NCBI GenBank assembly: GCA_025999775.1
Contig: BNXT01000008.1
Span: 1-19,847 of the forward strand
Source of the DNA: Bacteroidia bacterium
GTDB taxonomy: Bacteria; Bacteroidota; Bacteroidia; Bacteroidales; P3
Length of the DNA stretch: 19,847 bases
Direction of reading: 5' to 3'
Shown: piece after piece, positions 12,101-17,120 of the stretch
Position numbering within the stretch: position 1 is the first letter of the stretch
How the letters are laid out: each line of letters starts with the position of its first letter
The notes under the pieces: generated by a model
Databases searched by the model: none
The model's input: only the letters and a program-made list of their open reading frames with translations
What the model was told of the DNA's origin: nothing
Translations under genes and position numbers: made by a program

Positions 12101-14032
12101 CATACTGTAGCAACAGCCACACCGTATTCGGTGGTCTATACAGGACGTGAATACAGTATGGGAGCGAGCATCACGGGCTGGCAGGGCGGTGAGAGCGCCG
12201 GTACGATTACGTATTTGAACAACGACACGATTACTCACATAGCCACTGAAGCGGGCTTCTATACCGCAATTGTAGATACGTTCACGGTGGTCGTTGGCAC
12301 GAATCCGCTTGCGTCTGCCGACAACTATATTTGGAAAGCCGATAGTCTGAATATCGTGCAGGGATGGGAGATAGAGACCTGCGTACCGGATGCGCCGACA
12401 AACCCGACGACGACGCTGGTAGGTCGGTCAGTAATCTTTACTTGGGAAGCGCCGAACTTTGTGGGGAGCAGTCCGCTGACGACGTATGAGGTGCAGTACC
12501 TCTCCGTAGGTGCATCGCCAGTGAACCCGCTGCCGGCACCCATAGACTGGACGGGCGCTGCATACAGCAGTACGCCAGTTTCACATACTATTTTGGCAAC
12601 AAGTCTCACGTTTACCGATACATTGCCTGCTGATACTACCTACGTATGGCGGGTACGAGTATCCAACGAAAATACCCCTGCTATTACTGTAGATAGCCTG
12701 TGGAGTGCGTGGTCGGTAGAAACAACGATGGCAGTAATAAAACTCACACAAGCGACGTTGTTCATTAGTAGCGCTGATTCTATCACCTACAATGATGCCT
12801 ACACGGCGACGACGACCGGAGGTAGTGGCAATGGCGCTGTGAGCTACCACATTGTTGGCGGCACGGGTATAGCAACCATAGATTCCGTAACGGGCGTACT
12901 GACGGTGATAAAATCGGGTACGATTATACTCCAAGCGACGAAAGCAGCCGATGACTACTACTACGCTATAACGAGCAATCTATTTACGCTCAATGTTGCC
13001 AAAGCGATGCCTATTTACACTCTACCGAGCGGCTTAACGGCGACGTATGGCAATAACTTGTCAGAGGTACAACCGTCCTTCAGTGGTGGCTGGGCGTGGG
13101 TGGCTGCGCCGACGACCTCCGTAGGGCGTGTTACTCCTTCGGGCAACGACTTTGAGGCGGTGTTTACGCCTGCCGATACTAACAACTACAATAGGGTAGA
13201 GACGACGTTGACAGTGATAGTACTACCCAAAAGCGTTACGATAACAGGACTTGGGGCGGACGATAAGATTTACGATGGCAATGCGACCGCCACCATTAGC
13301 GGTACTGCCATCATTGCCGGCAAAATTGCCGGCGATGATTTGACGGTTGTGTTTGGCACGGCAACGTTCAATAACCCTGATGTGGAGGAAAACAAACCGG
13401 TAACGTTCAGCGGCTTCTCTTTAAGCGGCGCTGACACCGGAAATTACCGGTTAGTGGCACAACCGGCAACGGTAACGGCAAACATCCGTGGAGCCTTGGT
13501 ATTTGAGGATTATGCATTTGTATGGTGGGAAAATAGTTTGGTGCTCAATGTAAACAAAACATTGGATACCGCCGGTTATGATTTCGTAGAATGTCGATGG
13601 TTTGTCAATACAGGCAGTGGCGAGATTCAATTATCACCGGCTGCTAATTACAATGGTCGTAAGGGAACCAGTTACTCCGCAGGAGCCAGTCGCTCCGATA
13701 AGTTAAGCGATGGTATCTATCACTTTGAACTGATACTTGCGGATGGCACGATGGTACGGTCATCCAATTACATATTCACAAAGGTTGTTGCAGAAAGTGA
13801 ACCTTTGCAAGTGTATCCCAATCCGGTAGCGTCCGGCGGTATACTGTACGCTGTATCGCCTAATTTAGCCGGTACAACCATGAAAGTCTATGATGTGCTC
13901 GGAAAAATTGTTTGTAAAGTAGTTATTCCCGCCGATGTTACCGTTGCAGAGTTGCACCTTAATTTGCCGTCCGGCGTCTATATTCTTCAAGCAGAGAATG
14001 GTGAAACCGTGAATGTTATAGTGAAAGATTAA
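197..14032 (+). CDS. Giant T9SS-secreted multidomain surface protein (TIG, MBG, YDG, FN3 domains)
   Basis: A 4611-residue putative surface adhesin. Visible parts by residue: signal peptide 1-18 or 19 (MKVLALLLVLFAPTMATA); glycine-rich, beta-helix-like repeats about 20-440 (recurrent GAGIGG and ITGGTI motifs), like Bacteroidota carbohydrate-binding-type surface proteins; six IPT/TIG domains about 448-1832; one MBG-like domain inside that region (1075-1153); 14 near-identical MBG-like repeats 1833-2979; four divergent copies 2980-3307; YDG domains near 3308 and 4345 (motif DKIYDG) with relatives near 3396 and 3840; FN3-like domains near 3632 and 4064; T9SS type A sorting domain about 4536-4611 (VYPNPV, then KVYDVLGK and LPSGVYIL). 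The first ATG is chosen because it begins a good signal peptide; the frame is open further upstream through the 7-bp array, but no ATG lies there. There is no purine-rich ribosome site. The OmpA gene follows after 5 bp. Adhesion is inferred from architecture only; no catalytic domain is recognised. Confidence 0.95.
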   Translation: MKVLALLLVLFAPTMATAAVEATINLTTTGDYTGTGYAKSGTVLTFNAAAAGKEYTITGAGGTNVRTVVFASGANATINLSGVTISSTGAPISLAAGSNVELVLVGTSTLTAATNFAGIAVAQTATLTISGTGQLTATGGNLGAGIGAARGAALGTIHITNGTVIAKGGQSGAGIGGCDGTVGTIHISGGTITATGGSHTNSQGAAGIGQGASSMSGVGGAYTIVIDGGTIQALGGDRNPGIGGSRNSSYNITINGGNIYARGGWYGAGIGGGITSNVGNIVITGGTIMAIGTRWNNNALRQDGSGIGPGGGGYPANLSLDAAATVTAVSMGGSNVAIKCNGNTGTGYYVNAILDANVITASDLNLDLYSSTNNDLLKGSVTLPGEYRSIGFSTGLAEPGNYHIYKVTTSGGNKEQIAVVSPAKVDAVIPSQKGTATDIIPISYTIGLADITPKWGLPVGGTSVMITGVGFKPGSTSVFFDGIPADNVNVESGTKLTCTTPAHADGMVSVTLQIDTATSTLTKTFTYRDVPMSIAAIASVSGSVGGGDNVTVSGYKFNPPTALYTAGGHNYAPMLKLTSTGAEYINTGINNDGTINYEITFAPAVENQGYLFGANTSASDLLNSVYFSLSDTNKLVYNVGTSNPYSVKDLGGTNVGVHTLSKTNLIVKMDDATRILTDGGSALAGSDPIYLASMNVGNIDREPFSGDIYSFKLWNGDGSALVRDMVPVYDVVTNEAGMWDKVSGTFFGSATGTPFVRTPASVIFGGVPATNVVIVSDNYITCTTPAHGTDTVDVIVTNGADIDTLKRSYTYSASVFTVTPDHGSTIGGQQVAIVGDYTDGSNCYAPMEFLSFTSTAQSINTGIDQIGDLHIASAFQMNDPVTSVSTLLYTAGSPANGNYVAFGKRTEPLFGFSYANTTATLTDLLAFNTNKNVIYQDNALCKLNGETPVSGIYTMADVPGDIRIGSWTGKLYAFQITKSRVLVRDLVPAYNIVTGATGMFDRVTKTFYGSSSGTPFGSVSPSISVTFDDIPADNVVVSSTGITCKTPEHAVGKVNVLLIDNTVGIATRGYTYLPDTITIKARDTFKIFGESDPAIPYTLTDKGGHTLPATIGTFSRESGENIGSYAIAIGTGWTYANHVFKFDTAGVKFHILPKPIITRVTPPTGDLSGGNTITVSGAWFGDPNFQHTLTTGNITQATSSTEASSLVTRGGPNDGAYVKLIGRDNVATENLTIAGRPSYCFTVDFDQYETFSFYYKTTRYPGRVDIGLSSDGVNIDSYLLQIAAASTIRSWTKVTIDVSAVSGTQTLCLLGGAATSAGHGHSETQYSNIIFGNNYPVVTFDGNLATNVIVLSDTTLTCVVPEATGAITTTGGAVDVGLTLNDGSAASAAPLVGGYTYLQPYSISSITPDRGSTLGENIVTIQGSGFGAGSKSSAFTIGEELTFAGLQWYVVGNGGTDGVGLSMPNTSWDASPHADASQGITSSYMGDVQTTQYGQLCLLLKSNQYGSPYNGTGGPGNSAASWDPASDGTGEGHFIWSSSTTAQVNPTQANTQASAAINTFYDAMASQPEWAHIDKGNYGASDDFKGRLGMITEGSWHTVVPFLSDITYHDWWWLCTYRGLGTNYHYSGTVTKDGSVMDARQWGDWSYGKPCELRPALNLPLSQIYRNGNIVSFEDATVQRSITIGGEACTDLAVISPTEMSCTVPASVLATPYHEGTTDVEFLVNSVSKDKLTNAYTYRAPLSIASISPDCSVFDNGVEVLIKGHNFIPYGGSSATVSVVLGTVAVGAGDYVKIVNDTIICITPVQNVGVVDVVVHNGVESDTLKLGYTYLPDTITVKARDTSKVYSNAADTYSIPYTLTDKGGHTPLPATIGTFSRAAGQDTGSYAIAIGTGWTYSNHVFKFDTAGVKFKIVADTITVKARDTSKVYSNAVDTYTIPYTLTDKGGHTPLPATIGTFSRAAGQDTGSYAIAIGTGWTYANHVFKFDTTGVKFKIVADTITVKARDTSKVYSNATDTYTIPYTLTDRGSHSLPATIGTFSRAAGQDIGSYAIAIGTGWTYANHVFKFDTAGVKFKIVADTITVKARDTSKVYSNAADTYTIPYTLTDKGGHTPLPATIGMFSRAAGQDTGSYAIAIGTGWTYANHVFKFDTAGVKFKIVADTITVKARDTSKVYSNAADTYSIPYTLTDKGGHTPLPATIGTFSRAAGQDTGSYAIAIGTGWTYANHVFKFDTAGVKFKIVADTITVKARDTSKVYSNAADTYSIPYTLTDKGGHTPLPATIGTFSRAAGQDTGSYAIAIGTGWTYANHVFKFDTAGVKYKIVADTITVKARDTSKVYSNAADTYTIPYTLTDKGGHTPLPATIGTFSRAAGQDTGSYAIAIGTGWTYANHVFKFDTAGVKFKIVADTITVKARDTSKVYSNATDTYTIPYTLTDKGGHTPLPATIGTFSRAAGQDTGSYAIAIGTGWTYANHVFKFDTAGVKFKIVADTITVKARDTSKVYSNAADTYTIPYTLTDKGGHTPLPATIGTFSRAAGQDTGSYAIAIGTGWTYANHVFKFDTAGVKFKIVADTITVKARDTSKVYSNATDTYTIPYTLTDKGGHTPLPATIGTFSRAAGQDTGSYAIAIGTGWTYANHVFKFDTAGVKFKIVADTITVKARDTSKVYSNAADTYTIPYTLTDKGGHTPLPATIGTFSRAAGQDTGSYAIAIGTGWTYANHVFKFDTAGVKFKIVADTITVKARDTSKVYSNAADTYTVPYTLTDKGGHTPLPATIGTFSRAAGQDTGSYAIAIGTGWTYANHVFKFDTAGVKFKIVADTITVKARDTSKVYSNATDTYTIPYTLTDKGGHTPLPATIGTFSRAAGQDTGSYAIAIGTGWTYANHVFKFDTAGVKFKIVADTITVKARDTSKVYSNAADTYSIPYTLTDKGGHTPLPATIGTFSRASGQDTGSYAIAIGTGWTYANHVFKFDTAGVKFRIVPDTIRVIPRDTSKAYNAVAHPDPAIPYSVVDEGGHDVSGVTGDLGRIAGDTVGGYALTVGAGWTPIANHVVVFDTAGVRFYVLSDTLKVRPRDTFKIYGGVDPAIPYTVTNEGGVVGGVVGGVGGVFGRVAGENVGDYTLTIGTGWTSSSYVFVIDTTGVRFHIRHDTIRVHPRDTFKIYNGSSVDPDIPYTVTDDGGHAVSSISGTFGRVAGEDVGEYALRIGAGWTPTANHVVVFDTANVRFTIYPDTLTVHPRDTFKIYNGSGIDPAIPYTVTDKGGHDVTSVSGTLGREIGDTVGAYALTIGAGWTLANHVAVFDTVGRKFRIERKTVTITGVGSEDKIYDGDATATITGTAIIDGKIAGDDLDVALGTAAFDDREVGASKVVSFTSFTLVGADTANYTLAGQPASVTAAITPRPVAIAFPVGMSFEKTYDHTAVAANTVSGLGQEPALTGIVGNAQSGVVLSDAVELDYSSVTYFYGSDAVTPIYDVGTNLKVYITNGDELNFALTGSDSANYSLVAPKQDTTVVSATGVINQKIIDLSTDTLIWKVLDNGGNVVSGDSLGFLRLYTGNEFRVTAEVDSSQVSYAISGGTVVDAVELVLIGDIAQTDTGNYTARTDASMHSVSLNGANGGNYRLSGQDAKKWYILPALPGAPHAPSADGYPSAVTLTWQAPNFDGGVDLTNYEIEYIDIYPDTIAVALINWTGAVSATIAIPLPVPSEGSYTIPVVLDAAHTYAVHVRASNNGGISYGAWSDVGQINTNRVTPTLVAPTITIAYGTQLGDTSITNAFGGAGFSSTDNSILGGGKGVAGQWTWAYNLNGVDSSYYPTVADTKLYLRFTPDTLANYNTDYYYATIIVTPKPLMPIYAGMVFTKVYDGSITATNSGVAATIPDSLIVTRGATAAPDKVALSSAGVNFVYNNANVGEGNKSVYVADGVGNENFTLTGDDRGNYTLIDLPVQGIGGDAISDSGTITKAILRFSWTLTDTAHTVATATPYSVVYTGREYSMGASITGWQGGESAGTITYLNNDTITHIATEAGFYTAIVDTFTVVVGTNPLASADNYIWKADSLNIVQGWEIETCVPDAPTNPTTTLVGRSVIFTWEAPNFVGSSPLTTYEVQYLSVGASPVNPLPAPIDWTGAAYSSTPVSHTILATSLTFTDTLPADTTYVWRVRVSNENTPAITVDSLWSAWSVETTMAVIKLTQATLFISSADSITYNDAYTATTTGGSGNGAVSYHIVGGTGIATIDSVTGVLTVIKSGTIILQATKAADDYYYAITSNLFTLNVAKAMPIYTLPSGLTATYGNNLSEVQPSFSGGWAWVAAPTTSVGRVTPSGNDFEAVFTPADTNNYNRVETTLTVIVLPKSVTITGLGADDKIYDGNATATISGTAIIAGKIAGDDLTVVFGTATFNNPDVEENKPVTFSGFSLSGADTGNYRLVAQPATVTANIRGALVFEDYAFVWWENSLVLNVNKTLDTAGYDFVECRWFVNTGSGEIQLSPAANYNGRKGTSYSAGASRSDKLSDGIYHFELILADGTMVRSSNYIFTKVVAESEPLQVYPNPVASGGILYAVSPNLAGTTMKVYDVLGKIVCKVVIPADVTVAELHLNLPSGVYILQAENGETVNVIVKD
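1538..5692 (+). other. Six IPT/TIG domains, four of them split by inserted domains
   Basis: Each TIG domain starts with an I-x-x-(V/I)-x-P-like strand plus a GG-hairpin and V-x-G-x-x-F strand, and ends with a (V/I)-x-F-(D/G)-(G/D)-x-(P/A) strand, L-x-C-x-(T/V)-P and Y-T-Y. TIG1 (residues 448-528) and TIG6 (1742-1832) are continuous. TIG2 is interrupted at 561-759 and TIG3 at about 839-1021 by LamG/concanavalin-like domains (INTGI near the start, LVRD-(M/L)-VP-x-Y and GTPF near the end). TIG4 is interrupted at about 1183-1334 by a jelly-roll-like segment. TIG5 is interrupted at about 1433-1676 by a segment resembling DUF6273 (FTIGEELTF, WWWLCTYRG, ELRPALNLP). A lone MBG-like domain (1075-1153) lies between TIG3 and TIG4. 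Fold names for the inserts come from motif memory; the splits are visible in the sequence. Confidence 0.7.
3419..3655 (+). repeat. Isolated, divergent copy of the MBG-like repeat (79 residues)
   Basis: Encodes a 79-residue version of the downstream 82-residue unit (DTITIKARDTFKIFG at its start, GTGWTYANHVFKFDTAGVKF near its end). It sits between TIG3 and TIG4, about 2 kb before the main array. It reads HTLPATIG where most array units read HTPLPATIG, and has FGESDPAIPY where they have SNAADTYxIPY. In those traits it matches the shorter third unit and the divergent 3' units, so it may resemble the ancestral form. Confidence 0.9.
5693..9133 (+). repeat. Array of 14 near-identical 246-bp in-frame repeats (82-residue MBG-like domain)
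   Basis: Units start at 5693, 5939, 6185, 6428, 6674, 6920, 7166, 7412, 7658, 7904, 8150, 8396, 8642 and 8888, each beginning with the codons for Asp-Thr-Ile-Thr-Val. All are 246 bp except the third (243 bp, one codon lost in the loop before LPATIG). Amino-acid differences are few, mainly AAD/ATD/AVD and TYS/TYT/TYV near residues 18-23 of the unit. DNA differences are many and mostly synonymous. The consensus (K-A-R-D-T-S-K-V-Y, I-P-Y-T-L-T, F-S-R-A-A-G-Q-D-T-G-S-Y-A-I, V-F-K-F-D-T-A-G-V-K) fits the MBG-domain family of bacterial surface proteins. No linkers separate the units, so a long rod-like stalk is likely. Confidence 0.96.
7166..8149 (+). repeat. Higher-order repeat: two 492-bp dimers inside the MBG array
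   Basis: Units 7 and 9 share a private variant of the opening (aaagcgcgtgatacaagc, all others aaagcccgcgat...) and the AAD-TYT version. Units 8 and 10 share the ATD-TYT version with a gccaccgatacttacacc block. The A-B-A-B order suggests that a two-unit (492-bp) segment was duplicated once and then diverged or was patched by gene conversion. Call made by eye. Confidence 0.6.
9134..10117 (+). repeat. Four divergent copies of the MBG-like repeat
   Basis: Copies start at 9134, 9383, 9629 and 9875. They keep the frame of the domain: PRDT(F/S)K, DPxIPY, G(D/R)xxG...Y-(A/T)-L and G-W-T, then V-x-x-D-T-x-x-x-(R/K)-F. They differ from the main array at most other positions and from one another. The second copy carries a short glycine/valine repeat (GGVVGGVVGGVGG, near 9467-9508). 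The boundary at 9134 between homogenised and divergent units is sharp. Confidence 0.9.
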
Positions 14033-14037
14033 CGGTT

Positions 14038-15450
14038 ATGATGAAAACATTCGTGATGGTAAGAGAAACGTCAAAAATAATACTGTTAGTTGCCTTTATA
14101 ATGAACTACACACTACTCAAGGCGCAAACCAATGAATTTAGCGTTCATGCAGCCGGTGGATTCTCTACCTTCGGCTATGACTTGCTGCAAGGTAAAAAGA
14201 CCGATGGTTTTGGTGGTAACCTTGGCTTGGGTTATACCTATTTGTTCAATTCTACATGGGGCTTAGGTACCGGTTTGGAGATTGGCTACTACAATACCCG
14301 CTTGAAATTAGACGCTACAACAAGCATCATCCCGGACTTGACAAACGACTATGGCTACGGCTATTACCTTCAAACTACGCTTAACGAATACACCGAAAAA
14401 CAATCGGCAATTTTTCTGAACATACCGTTGATGCTGCAATTTCAAACGCCCCTGTCCTTAGGAAAATTCTTTTATTTACGGGCAGGTGGAAAAATTGGTA
14501 TTCCGTTCAGCGCTAAGGCTACTATTCACGACGGCAGCTTAACTAATACGGCAATCTATCCCGATCTCGGAATGGCTATTTCAGAGCCAAAATTCATGGG
14601 GTTGGGAACCTTTGATGATCGCTATGCAACCGAAACATTAGGATTTAAGCTTGCTTATTCCGCCGCTGTGGAGGCAGGTGTAAAATGGTTACTAAAAAAT
14701 AGGGCTGCTCTTTACACCGGATTCTACTTCGACTACGGTCTCAACGACATTCGTAAGGACAAGGACAAAACATTTATTCGACAAAACGCTCTTGATCCGG
14801 AAAATTTTGCCACCAATAGCGCCCTTATTGCGAAAGACTTTATGGATAAAGTAGCGCCTCTATCCACAGGAATACGCCTACGCTTGACCTTTGGACAAAG
14901 ACAAAGGAATAAATATCGCTATGATGACGGAAGAGAGTTCCATGTACCCACCCACGATTTGCCTTTGATCAGTATAAACAATCAGGGCACGAATAGTACA
15001 TCGAATAGTACACCGAATCGTAATGCCGTTACGAAGCCGGATTCAATATCTGCATTGCATTATGCCATGGCACAAACAGCGGAAGATCGACGACAACAAG
15101 CTGCCTTAATAACAGAAGCACAACAACCTGTATCAGGATTTGCGCTTGAAGCGGTAATGACATCAAAAATGCGTAAACAATTAGAAGCGGTAGTAACGCT
15201 GATGAAGCAAGATCCAAACATAACGATACTCATTGAAGGACATACCTGCGATATTGGCTCGCATGCCTATAACGTGGAACTTGGTCGCCGTCGCGCTTAT
15301 GTTACCAGAGCATTTCTAATAACGCAAGGTATAAACCCAAAACGTATTTCAATAATCAGCAAGGCTGAAACCGAACCGCTCGTTCCTAACACAAGCGAAA
15401 GAAATAGGCAAAAGAATAGGCGAGTAGAGATTGTGGTGATTAATGATTAA
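14038..15450 (+). CDS. Outer-membrane beta-barrel protein with C-terminal OmpA-like domain
   Basis: A 470-residue protein. An N-terminal signal peptide ends near KAQ (residues 28-30), then about 250 residues of alternating aromatic, Gly-rich strands (for example GFGGNLGLGYTYLFN, LGTGLEIGYYNTR) typical of a Bacteroidota outer-membrane beta-barrel. A low-complexity Asn/Thr/Ser linker follows near 320-335, then an OmpA-like peptidoglycan-binding domain at about 365-470 (ILIEGHTCDIGSHAYNVELG, then RRRAYV and a closing NRQKNRRVEIVV). The Asp of the usual GHTD motif is shifted one place (GHTCD). Adjacent ATG codons lie at 14038 and 14041, and an inner ATG at 14056 would also leave a usable signal peptide. 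The start lies 5 bp after the giant gene's stop, so coupled translation and a joint role at the cell surface are likely (inference). Its stop overlaps the convergent gene by 4 bp. Confidence 0.93.
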   Translation: MMKTFVMVRETSKIILLVAFIMNYTLLKAQTNEFSVHAAGGFSTFGYDLLQGKKTDGFGGNLGLGYTYLFNSTWGLGTGLEIGYYNTRLKLDATTSIIPDLTNDYGYGYYLQTTLNEYTEKQSAIFLNIPLMLQFQTPLSLGKFFYLRAGGKIGIPFSAKATIHDGSLTNTAIYPDLGMAISEPKFMGLGTFDDRYATETLGFKLAYSAAVEAGVKWLLKNRAALYTGFYFDYGLNDIRKDKDKTFIRQNALDPENFATNSALIAKDFMDKVAPLSTGIRLRLTFGQRQRNKYRYDDGREFHVPTHDLPLISINNQGTNSTSNSTPNRNAVTKPDSISALHYAMAQTAEDRRQQAALITEAQQPVSGFALEAVMTSKMRKQLEAVVTLMKQDPNITILIEGHTCDIGSHAYNVELGRRRAYVTRAFLITQGINPKRISIISKAETEPLVPNTSERNRQKNRRVEIVVIND

Positions 15451-15995
15451 TTATCATACTCTATCTCCTTGAGATTTTCCACGATCATCTCTTTAAGATA
15501 TTTTTGGATGCTGATCTCTTGGATTGACATACCTTCCAAAGCTTGTTTAACTTCCTGTGTATCAAATACATACGTATCTTTAGGCGTAGTGTGAGCATAC
15601 CGAAAATCAATATCGGGATTCATGGATGCCAACATGACTACAATACCCGCTATATCGCCAATCGGCAGCCTGTCGAGGTGATTAAATTCAAAATCGGCAA
15701 TCACTTTTGTGCCTTTACCTAATTCGGATTCAATCGTCAATTGTCCGCCTGCTCGTTCGGTATTCAGTTTTAACAACGGCAGTCCCAATCCCACTTTGCG
15801 GGTTTTCCTGCTGGTAGTGTAGGGATCTGTTACCTTCTCCAACACTTCCTGCGACATGCCCGAACCGTTGTCTTCAATCACTAACTCATATCGATTGTGC
15901 TCAATATCTTCTGTGATCAAAATCTGTATTAACGTCGCTTTAGCGCTAATGGAATTTTGGGTAATATCCAAAATGTGCAATGATAAGTCTTTCAT
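15447..15995 (-). CDS. HATPase_c (GHKL) ATP-binding protein, hydrogenase-cluster type
   Basis: A 182-residue protein carrying a single histidine-kinase-like ATPase fold. Visible are an N-box (DITQNSISAKA), G1 (EDNGSGM), G2 (VGLGLPLLKL) and G3 (GKGTKV). There is no dimerisation/phospho-His region, sensor or membrane segment, so it resembles anti-sigma-factor or kinase-lid proteins rather than a full sensor kinase. I start it at the ATG at 15995, two bases after the stop of the PHP gene; a TTG six bases upstream would add two residues and overlap that stop. It is the last gene of a tight trio with the PHP and DRTGG genes. From family knowledge such proteins accompany [FeFe]-hydrogenase (HydABC-type) operons; the substrate or partner is unknown. 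The stop overlaps the convergent OmpA gene, leaving no room for a separate terminator. Confidence 0.88.
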   Translation of the reverse strand: MKDLSLHILDITQNSISAKATLIQILITEDIEHNRYELVIEDNGSGMSQEVLEKVTDPYTTSRKTRKVGLGLPLLKLNTERAGGQLTIESELGKGTKVIADFEFNHLDRLPIGDIAGIVVMLASMNPDIDFRYAHTTPKDTYVFDTQEVKQALEGMSIQEISIQKYLKEMIVENLKEIEYDN

Positions 15996-15997
15996 AA

Positions 15998-16735
15998 TCA
16001 ATTAGTTAGGTTAAGTTTAACCGGTTTATGCAACCATTCCCGAATTGTTTCAAACGAACGATGCGGAAGCTCCATCAACGTATAAGTTTCACCAATAATA
16101 TCAATATAGTGGGCATCCGAGCTTTGAATGAAGCCAAATTTTTTCAAATAGGCAAATAATTTAACAAATTGGGTGGGGGTCGTAAATTTCGTCAGTTCTA
16201 TAGCGTCTGCGCGCAAATCCGGTGGAATAAAGCCCAATTGACTCATCAGACTTGTCGATTTTTTATCAACATGCGCCGGAATAAGAATACCTTTAAGGTC
16301 GTGTACAATATCGTATAAATCATCGATACTCACGTCTATTGCGGAGACCAACCAACGGTCTTCTTCAAAAACAATTTCTTCGTCGGCGTCCACGACTATT
16401 TGAAAGCCCATCTTATCTGGGTCGTTAGGCACATTCGGTAAATGTGCGTCCAAAAAGTCTTGAAACACGAGGAGTGCCGATTCATCCGGCATAAAAGCCA
16501 AACAGTGGGCTTCTTCTTTGGTTGTAACCTCAGCGCCGCACAGCACAAACAAACCGTTAGCCTTACCCAATTGTTGTATCAATGGGGCTTGTCGAGTACT
16601 ATTATGATCAGCGATACCAATGATGTCCAAACCGAGACTACAAGCCTTGTCCACAATATTTTGCGGACTCATACTCAAATCACCACAGGGTGAAAGTATG
16701 GTATGAATATGCAAATCTGCTTTGTAAACAGGCAC
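15998..16735 (-). CDS. PHP-domain metal-dependent phosphoesterase
   Basis: A 245-residue PHP-family protein, a cytoplasmic, probably multi-metal phosphoesterase related to histidinol-phosphatase and polymerase PHP domains. Metal-ligand motifs are in order: DLHIHT (residues 7-12), IADHN (41-45), GAEVTT (67-72), AHCLAF (76-81), PAHVDK (153-158) and SDAHYID (206-212). It begins with GTG: this gives the usual short lead-in (VPVYKADLHIHT), and no upstream ATG exists before an in-frame stop. That stop is the TAG ending the DRTGG gene, only 9 bases before this GTG and in the same frame, so translation is probably coupled. The real substrate is not predictable from sequence. Confidence 0.92.
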   Translation of the reverse strand: MPVYKADLHIHTILSPCGDLSMSPQNIVDKACSLGLDIIGIADHNSTRQAPLIQQLGKANGLFVLCGAEVTTKEEAHCLAFMPDESALLVFQDFLDAHLPNVPNDPDKMGFQIVVDADEEIVFEEDRWLVSAIDVSIDDLYDIVHDLKGILIPAHVDKKSTSLMSQLGFIPPDLRADAIELTKFTTPTQFVKLFAYLKKFGFIQSSDAHYIDIIGETYTLMELPHRSFETIREWLHKPVKLNLTN

Positions 16736-16744
16736 TTCAAACGG

Positions 16745-17083
16745 CTATGAGTGAAGCAATTGATAAAGTTTTCCACTGACATCGAACGTTTGTTCGGTCG
16801 TACCAAGAATAGGAATACCTTCGGCATTGCTTTGTTTTAGGGTATCTTCCTCCGGCACAAACCCTTTTACAAGGATAATACAAGCCAATTCTTTAAGCGA
16901 AGCTATTGCCATAATGTTTTTATGGGTTTGCAGAGTAACCCAAGCATTACCCATTTCGGCATGTCCCATCACATCGCTCAAAAGATCGGAAACATAGCCC
17001 CCGTCAATAGTTCTGGAAAGCCCTTCACTACCCGAAAATAAGGTTAATCCAAGTTGGTCTTTAATGTCGCTAACTGTTATCAT
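16745..17083 (-). CDS. DRTGG-domain protein, hydrogenase-cluster type
   Basis: A 112-residue protein consisting of a stand-alone DRTGG domain. Characteristic stretches are IDGGYVSDLLSDVMGHAEMG (residues 26-45) and WVTLQTHKNIMAIASL (48-63), then an E-L-A-x-I-I-L strand and IPILGTTEQTF near the C-terminus. No signal peptide or membrane segment, so cytoplasmic. DRTGG domains also occur in phosphotransacetylase and CBS proteins, but the small stand-alone form beside PHP and HATPase genes is known from [FeFe]-hydrogenase gene neighbourhoods, where a regulatory or sensing role is suspected. It starts 37 bp after the lipoprotein gene's stop; I see no clear promoter there, so co-transcription with that gene is possible. 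Confidence 0.92.
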   Translation of the reverse strand: MITVSDIKDQLGLTLFSGSEGLSRTIDGGYVSDLLSDVMGHAEMGNAWVTLQTHKNIMAIASLKELACIILVKGFVPEEDTLKQSNAEGIPILGTTEQTFDVSGKLYQLLHS

Positions 17084-17120
17084 AACTTATAGTTTTAAAA
17101 TAATTTACACAAGGTTAGCG

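Noticed and set aside
15996..16001. TTG start at 16001 for the HATPase gene
   Set aside because: It adds only two residues and overlaps the PHP stop; the ATG at 15995 gives the usual MKDLSLHILDI start.
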